Both the position numbers and the translations under genes were made by a program. A DNA stretch of 35,212 bases from Patescibacteria group bacterium (GTDB lineage Bacteria; Patescibacteriota; Patescibacteriia; UBA10025; JAHIVO01): the NCBI GenBank assembly GCA_022560375.1, contig JADFTK010000006.1, positions 1 through 35,212 of the forward strand. Reading direction: 5' to 3'. Below, in pieces: positions 31,547 through 35,212 of the stretch. Numbering within the stretch: position 1 is the first letter of the stretch; every line of letters starts with the position of its first letter. Below the pieces are notes generated by a model. It was not told the DNA's origin. It ran no database searches and saw only the letters and a program-made list of their open reading frames with translations.

Positions 31547-32512
31547 TTAATTATTTTTCTCTTCTAAATTAGAGTTTTGATCAGTATTCTTTTTTGATTC
31601 CCTGCGAACAACTCTCCAATGATATAAGAATAAGGGTATACCAAGTATTACATACGGTAAAGTAGCCGCACCCTGCCGCTGGGCGTTATCACGAATTTGA
31701 TAAGACTGCTGCCACAAATCATAATCAACCAGCCACTGCTCGGCATCGGATATTGTTTCTTCGCTGAGTTCACAATCGTCAGCACAGTTTATCACACTAT
31801 GAATGCCATTACGGCTAATATCAAACGGATCTAGCTCTCGGATTGCTACCTTTTTGTCTATTTCCCCTGCACTGGGGAATACCCAGGTCTTTAATGCTAG
31901 ATTTATCAAAATACCTCCGGTAATAACAATCATCAATAAGGACGCTAATGATACTAAATAAAAATATGTATTACGTACCACCCCTCGTCCGTTAGCTCCT
32001 TCTTTTTTGGCGTCTTTCTGCACCACCCGGAAATGAATCAGGAAAAATGGCAAGGCCACTATCAAAAATGAAAAGGCGGCAATGGCACCTCTGGCACGTT
32101 CTGCTCCAGGGTTGTCTCGCCTGACCTGCCAGGCAGCATAATTAGTCTGCCAACGCTCGATATCACTTTTTTGACTAGGTGTAAGTTCGCACCCCTCGTC
32201 GCAAGTTAAAACCGATTCTGAAATTTCCCTTACTGGTTCGGCTTTAGTAGTAAAATATATGCTGGGCGGAGAGCCGATTCGCGCGTGTATGGGATCAGCC
32301 TCGGTAAACACCCACGACTGAAAAGCTAAAGTTATTAAAAATACCAGGGAGCCAATAACAATCCCCAGGGTAATAAAAGAAGTCAGATAAAAATAAACGC
32401 TCCTAACTACTTTACCTTTATTATTGCTTGATTTTCCTTCCATAATGGCGGCTATAGTAAATATGATTAATGCTATAATCCCCAATGGGACAAGAAAAAA
32501 AAGATTAGCCAT
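31547..32512 (-). CDS. Membrane protein with an internal duplication (DUF5671-like)
   Basis: The 321-residue protein has five or six transmembrane segments and consists of two copies of a unit of about 140 residues. Each unit has a VVR-(S/N)-x-YFYL helix, a second helix ending in a QSWVF or KTWVF motif, a CxxxCEL pair of cysteines, a W-rich amphipathic stretch and a final helix ending HFRVVQ or HWRVVR. The first runs from about residue 35 to 165 and the second from about 175 to 305. The arrangement resembles DUF5671 proteins. It is the nearest upstream gene to rplA, inside the split ribosomal-protein group. Function unknown. Confidence 0.72.
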   Translation of the reverse strand: MANLFFLVPLGIIALIIFTIAAIMEGKSSNNKGKVVRSVYFYLTSFITLGIVIGSLVFLITLAFQSWVFTEADPIHARIGSPPSIYFTTKAEPVREISESVLTCDEGCELTPSQKSDIERWQTNYAAWQVRRDNPGAERARGAIAAFSFLIVALPFFLIHFRVVQKDAKKEGANGRGVVRNTYFYLVSLASLLMIVITGGILINLALKTWVFPSAGEIDKKVAIRELDPFDISRNGIHSVINCADDCELSEETISDAEQWLVDYDLWQQSYQIRDNAQRQGAATLPYVILGIPLFLYHWRVVRRESKKNTDQNSNLEEKNN

Positions 32513-32587
32513 AATAATTTATTTGATTAGCCCTCAACCTCAATTCCCATATTACGGTCGTCGACTTAAACTCGCTATACTAATATA

Positions 32588-32944
32588 TTACAGAGACTTC
32601 CTTAATTCGTCCAGTTTTTTCTGGTCCTGCTGGGTGATTTCTTCATCCATAATCGCGACCAACTGCTTACTTAGATCAGCTTTTTCTTCCTGAAGTAATT
32701 CTGCCCAAGCCTTTTTATCATTTGATTTTATGACTATATTCTTTTTATAGGCTTGCTTGGCTAGTCTTTGAAGAATACCAGGATTATTTAATACAATGCT
32801 GACTAATTGAAATAATTGCTTTTCTGATAAATTTGATAACCCCTCAAGAAATACCTGTTTTTCATTGTCATCTCTTACGGTTAGCTGAACCCAGTTCCTG
32901 AGTTTATTTTCTAACTTAATTTTACGCAGATGATCTTTATTCAT
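32588..32944 (-). CDS. Uncharacterised helical protein
   Basis: The 118-residue protein is highly charged and predicted helical, with repeated leucine-rich stretches (LSEKQLFQLVSIVLNN) and no membrane segment or catalytic motif. It lies four bases after the 321-residue gene at 32949 and is probably cotranscribed with it. No family recognised. Confidence 0.65.
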   Translation of the reverse strand: MNKDHLRKIKLENKLRNWVQLTVRDDNEKQVFLEGLSNLSEKQLFQLVSIVLNNPGILQRLAKQAYKKNIVIKSNDKKAWAELLQEEKADLSKQLVAIMDEEITQQDQKKLDELRKSL

Positions 32945-32948
32945 AGAT

Positions 32949-33914
32949 TTATTTTAATACTTGACCTGGTTGCACGTTAACTTTAGCCTCGAAAAACTTA
33001 ATCCCATTTTGCTCAACTTCATTAACTTCTAATACTTTATAACTATCAATTGCTTGATCATAAGTACCCTGCAGTTGTCTCGATGTCTCATTTTGAAATG
33101 TATCTTCTGACTCGATGGTTTGACTGGTCATTTGACTTTCGACAGAAATTTCTATTCTTTGCCCGGCATTTTGCAAAGCATCTCTAATTGCATCTTGAGA
33201 ATTTTCTCCCATACCTGAAATTTCAAAAGGCTCTCCAATTGGTTCAACATTTTCTACGCTCACGACTTCTTCATAAGATCCCCAATTATTATAAAAATCT
33301 TCACTTTCTCCTTGTGCTTCATAAACAGTATTTATTATGCCCCCCCGTACAATTACATTCTCTGCCTCTGTAGGTAATTCACCCTGTGTATCTTTATTAA
33401 AATCACCTTCACTCTCGAAAATTTCATGAGTAACCAACCTCTCACCTTCCGGTCCACTAGTTTTTAAACTATCAGTAAAATTAGCTACAACTTCCTTCGC
33501 TTCATCTTCAGACATAAATTTAACTTCAAATCCCAACATCTTCTCCAGATCAGGCTCTGTGTAATCACCGACTTTCTCCTGCTGATCTTTATCTTGGTCT
33601 AAATCCGCAGCATATGATTTTTCCGACACCATTCCAGCTATAGTTGTCGCTAAAAAAACAACCATTAGGGCTTGGGCCACCTTTTGTTTAGCAGTAGCGG
33701 TTAAATTATCTAATTTATCCTTAAATTGTTCCCTAAAACTATCTACAGAACTTTGAACTACCTCCTGTTCCATAATAGCCGCTTCCTCCATACCAAAAGA
33801 CTCTGATTCTACATCAGATTGCTCCGCTTGCTCGTTAGTTAATACTTCCCCGGTTTCCAAATCATCATTATCTATCTCAGACTGAGGAGGTATATTACGC
33901 TCAAACTCGTTCAT
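32949..33914 (-). CDS. Acidic exported or membrane-anchored protein with an internal signal segment
   Basis: The 321-residue protein has about 78 acidic, polar residues before a single hydrophobic stretch (about 80-97, QALMVVFLATTIAGMV). A SYA-A sequence that fits a signal-peptidase site follows at about 100-103. The remaining 215 residues are acidic and rich in E, D, Q, S and V and would be outside the membrane. An N-terminal extension this long before a signal segment is unusual. An alternative start closer to the hydrophobic part is possible, but no good one is evident. No family recognised. Confidence 0.62.
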   Translation of the reverse strand: MNEFERNIPPQSEIDNDDLETGEVLTNEQAEQSDVESESFGMEEAAIMEQEVVQSSVDSFREQFKDKLDNLTATAKQKVAQALMVVFLATTIAGMVSEKSYAADLDQDKDQQEKVGDYTEPDLEKMLGFEVKFMSEDEAKEVVANFTDSLKTSGPEGERLVTHEIFESEGDFNKDTQGELPTEAENVIVRGGIINTVYEAQGESEDFYNNWGSYEEVVSVENVEPIGEPFEISGMGENSQDAIRDALQNAGQRIEISVESQMTSQTIESEDTFQNETSRQLQGTYDQAIDSYKVLEVNEVEQNGIKFFEAKVNVQPGQVLK

Positions 33915-33941
33915 AGAAATAATTTAAAAAGTGGAAAACTA

Positions 33942-34370
33942 TTACCCCTCCACTTCAATGCCCATATTACGGGCCGTACCCTCAATAATCTTCATGGCCC
34001 CGGCAATATCCTTAGCATTGAGATCGGGCATTTTTATATTAGCAATTTCCTCAACCTGCTTACGGGTAACTTTGCCTACCTTCTTTTTGAGAGCGTCACC
34101 AGAGCCTTTTTCTATGCCAGCTGCTTTTTTCAGTAAAATCGCAGCTGGGGATGTCTTCATTTTGAATGAATAGGTCCGATCCTCGTATACAGTTATCTCC
34201 ACTGGTATGATATCACCTGGCTTATCTTTTGTCTCGGAGTTGAACTTAGTACAGAATTCTTGGATATTCAGTCCATGCTGACCCAAAGCTGGTCCGACTG
34301 GCGGCGCAGGAGTAGCCTTACCACCAGGCAACTGAAGTTTAATAATTGTTTTTACCGGTTTGTCAGCCAT
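33942..34370 (-). CDS. rplK: 50S ribosomal protein L11
   Basis: L11 forms the GTPase-associated centre with 23S rRNA. The 142-residue protein has the N-terminal [20 protein letters not shown] block, [12 protein letters not shown], and the C-terminal rRNA-binding domain ending in [20 protein letters not shown]. Length is standard. It lies four bases after nusG in the secE-nusG-rplK unit. Confidence 0.97.
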   Translation of the reverse strand: MADKPVKTIIKLQLPGGKATPAPPVGPALGQHGLNIQEFCTKFNSETKDKPGDIIPVEITVYEDRTYSFKMKTSPAAILLKKAAGIEKGSGDALKKKVGKVTRKQVEEIANIKMPDLNAKDIAGAMKIIEGTARNMGIEVEG

Positions 34371-34373
34371 TTT

Positions 34374-34919
34374 TTAAATCTTTTTAATTTGTAAGAAATC
34401 AAGCTCGACTGGTGTTTCCCGGCCAAACATGGATACTAGTACCTTGATCTTGCCGCGAGCCTCATCAACCTCACTGACTTTACCTTCAAATTCTTTGAAT
34501 GGCCCGTCAGTAATCTTGACTGGTGATCCAGCGGAAACGTCAATTTTATATTTAGGTTCTTCAACGCCCATGCGTTTCTGAATCTCCTTGACCTCATCTT
34601 CCGAGATAGGAGTCGGTGTGGTACCAGATCCCACAAATCCAGTTACGTTTGGGGTATTACGAACTACAAACCACGAATCATCAGTCACCACCATTTCTAC
34701 CAAGACGTAGCCAGGAAATATTTTCTCAGTAACCACCCGTCTCTTACCATTTCTAATCTTAATTTTATTCTCGGTGGGGATTAGCACGCTAAATATTTTA
34801 TCCTGCATATCCATAGATTCTATCCGCTGGCGCAGATTCCTGGAAACATTTTCTTCATAGCCAGAATAGGTATGCAAGACATACCAACGGCGACCCTGTT
34901 GTATAGTTTGTTTAGGCAT
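34374..34919 (-). CDS. nusG: Transcription termination/antitermination factor NusG
   Basis: NusG binds RNA polymerase and couples it to the ribosome and Rho. The 181-residue protein has the NGN domain (RRWYVLHTYSGYEENV, KIFPGYVLVEM, VRNTPNVTGFVG) and a C-terminal KOW domain (GSPVKITDGPFKEFEGKVSE). It is two bases after secE. Confidence 0.97.
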   Translation of the reverse strand: MPKQTIQQGRRWYVLHTYSGYEENVSRNLRQRIESMDMQDKIFSVLIPTENKIKIRNGKRRVVTEKIFPGYVLVEMVVTDDSWFVVRNTPNVTGFVGSGTTPTPISEDEVKEIQKRMGVEEPKYKIDVSAGSPVKITDGPFKEFEGKVSEVDEARGKIKVLVSMFGRETPVELDFLQIKKI

Positions 34920-34920
34920 A

Positions 34921-35106
34921 TTAGCGAAATACTTGCTCGACCACCTTATCTAATCCAAAATCCAAAATACCCAAAAATATAGCCATGCCAACGCTGATGG
35001 CCATTACCAATAAAGTGTACTTAATAGTCTCACTGCGAGACGGCCAGATGACTTTTTTCAATTCATCTTTGGATTCTTTGAAATAGCTGATTAGTTTATT
35101 TGCCAT
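34921..35106 (-). CDS. secE: Preprotein translocase subunit SecE
   Basis: SecE clamps SecY in the translocon. The 61-residue protein has the conserved amphipathic helix YFKESKDELKKVIWPSRSET followed by one transmembrane helix (about 30-50), the short single-pass form. It is the first gene of secE-nusG-rplK and follows a strong promoter. Confidence 0.95.
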   Translation of the reverse strand: MANKLISYFKESKDELKKVIWPSRSETIKYTLLVMAISVGMAIFLGILDFGLDKVVEQVFR

Positions 35107-35148
35107 AATTTTTGGTCTTTAAAATCCCCACAGCTGGGGGACAGTGGT

Positions 35149-35177
35149 ATCATATAACAGAGTCGTTTTTATGTCAA
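35149..35177 (-). promoter_or_regulatory. Promoter of secE-nusG-rplK
   Basis: On the minus strand TTGACA (35172-35177), a 17-base spacer and TATGAT (35149-35154). Between the start and secE lies a CCCC/GGGG hairpin followed by ATTTT (about 35115-35141), which could be a weak attenuator. Confidence 0.8.
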
Positions 35178-35212
35178 ATTCAGCTAAATATAAAGGTTTT
35201 TGATCACTAAGG

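Noticed and set aside
1-35212. Alternative genetic code with UGA as glycine
   Set aside because: UGA ends prfA, dnaE and other genes in ATGA overlaps, so UGA is a stop.
1-35212. CRISPR array, prophage or insertion sequence
   Set aside because: No regularly spaced repeats, transposase, integrase or phage structural cluster; the baseplate-J-like gene is isolated and membrane anchored.

Overview
This 35.2-kb window looks like a chromosomal segment of a Candidate Phyla Radiation (Patescibacteria) bacterium, probably near Parcubacteria. The reasons are low-to-moderate G+C, very tight gene packing, TGA used as a normal stop (ATGA overlaps such as prfA/prmC and dnaE/next gene), a TGS-less ThrRS, a short EF-Ts, and many small membrane proteins of the kind seen in this group (DUF3048 pair, baseplate-J-like protein, TPR protein). 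The lineage is an inference from gene content; no rRNA gene is present.

Layout. 1-1060: the 5' end of rpmG and a tRNA cluster on the minus strand (Thr, Tyr, Thr) with two broken tRNA copies, several perfect hairpins and a small GIY-YIG nuclease gene. 1062-3349: rpsB-tsf-TPR protein (minus). 3590-5804: rpmE, prfA, prmC (plus). 5827-6461: a gene of unknown function with a consensus promoter and Shine-Dalgarno. 6463-11937: two DUF3048 paralogues, rplY, a small zinc-ribbon-like protein, rodA and a membrane-anchored protein (minus). 12058-17032: a small membrane protein, dnaE and a baseplate-J-like protein (plus). 17075-19062: a T-box riboswitch and thrS. 19100-19560: a strongly structured, unidentified candidate ncRNA on the minus strand with its own promoter and terminator. 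19635-22861: a small tail-anchored protein, miaB, a membrane protein and miaA. 22914-23784: an RsbW-like ATPase and a 47-residue CxxC protein. 23810-25047: a truncated AsnRS-like class II enzyme behind a leader with two tandem terminators. 25126-30785: gatB-tmk-folA-thyA and ribE-dut-kinase-dCMP deaminase, which together form a dTMP supply block. 30806-35177: secE-nusG-rplK, three uncharacterised genes, then rplA.

How the genes work together. Most genes serve translation: ribosomal proteins L33, S2, L31, L25, L1 and L11, EF-Ts, RF1 and its methyltransferase, ThrRS, GatB, and MiaA/MiaB acting successively on A37 of tRNA. A second theme is thymidylate synthesis (dCMP deaminase, dUTPase, ThyA, DHFR, Tmk) next to the replicative polymerase DnaE. 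RodA and several anchored extracytoplasmic proteins serve the envelope.

The parts most worth a second look are the hairpin-studded tRNA-Tyr relic beside a GIY-YIG gene, the unidentified ncRNA at 19.1-19.5 kb, the AsnRS-like protein with its attenuator-like leader, and the compact threonine T-box whose bulge base matches the U73 of the tRNA-Thr genes in the same window.
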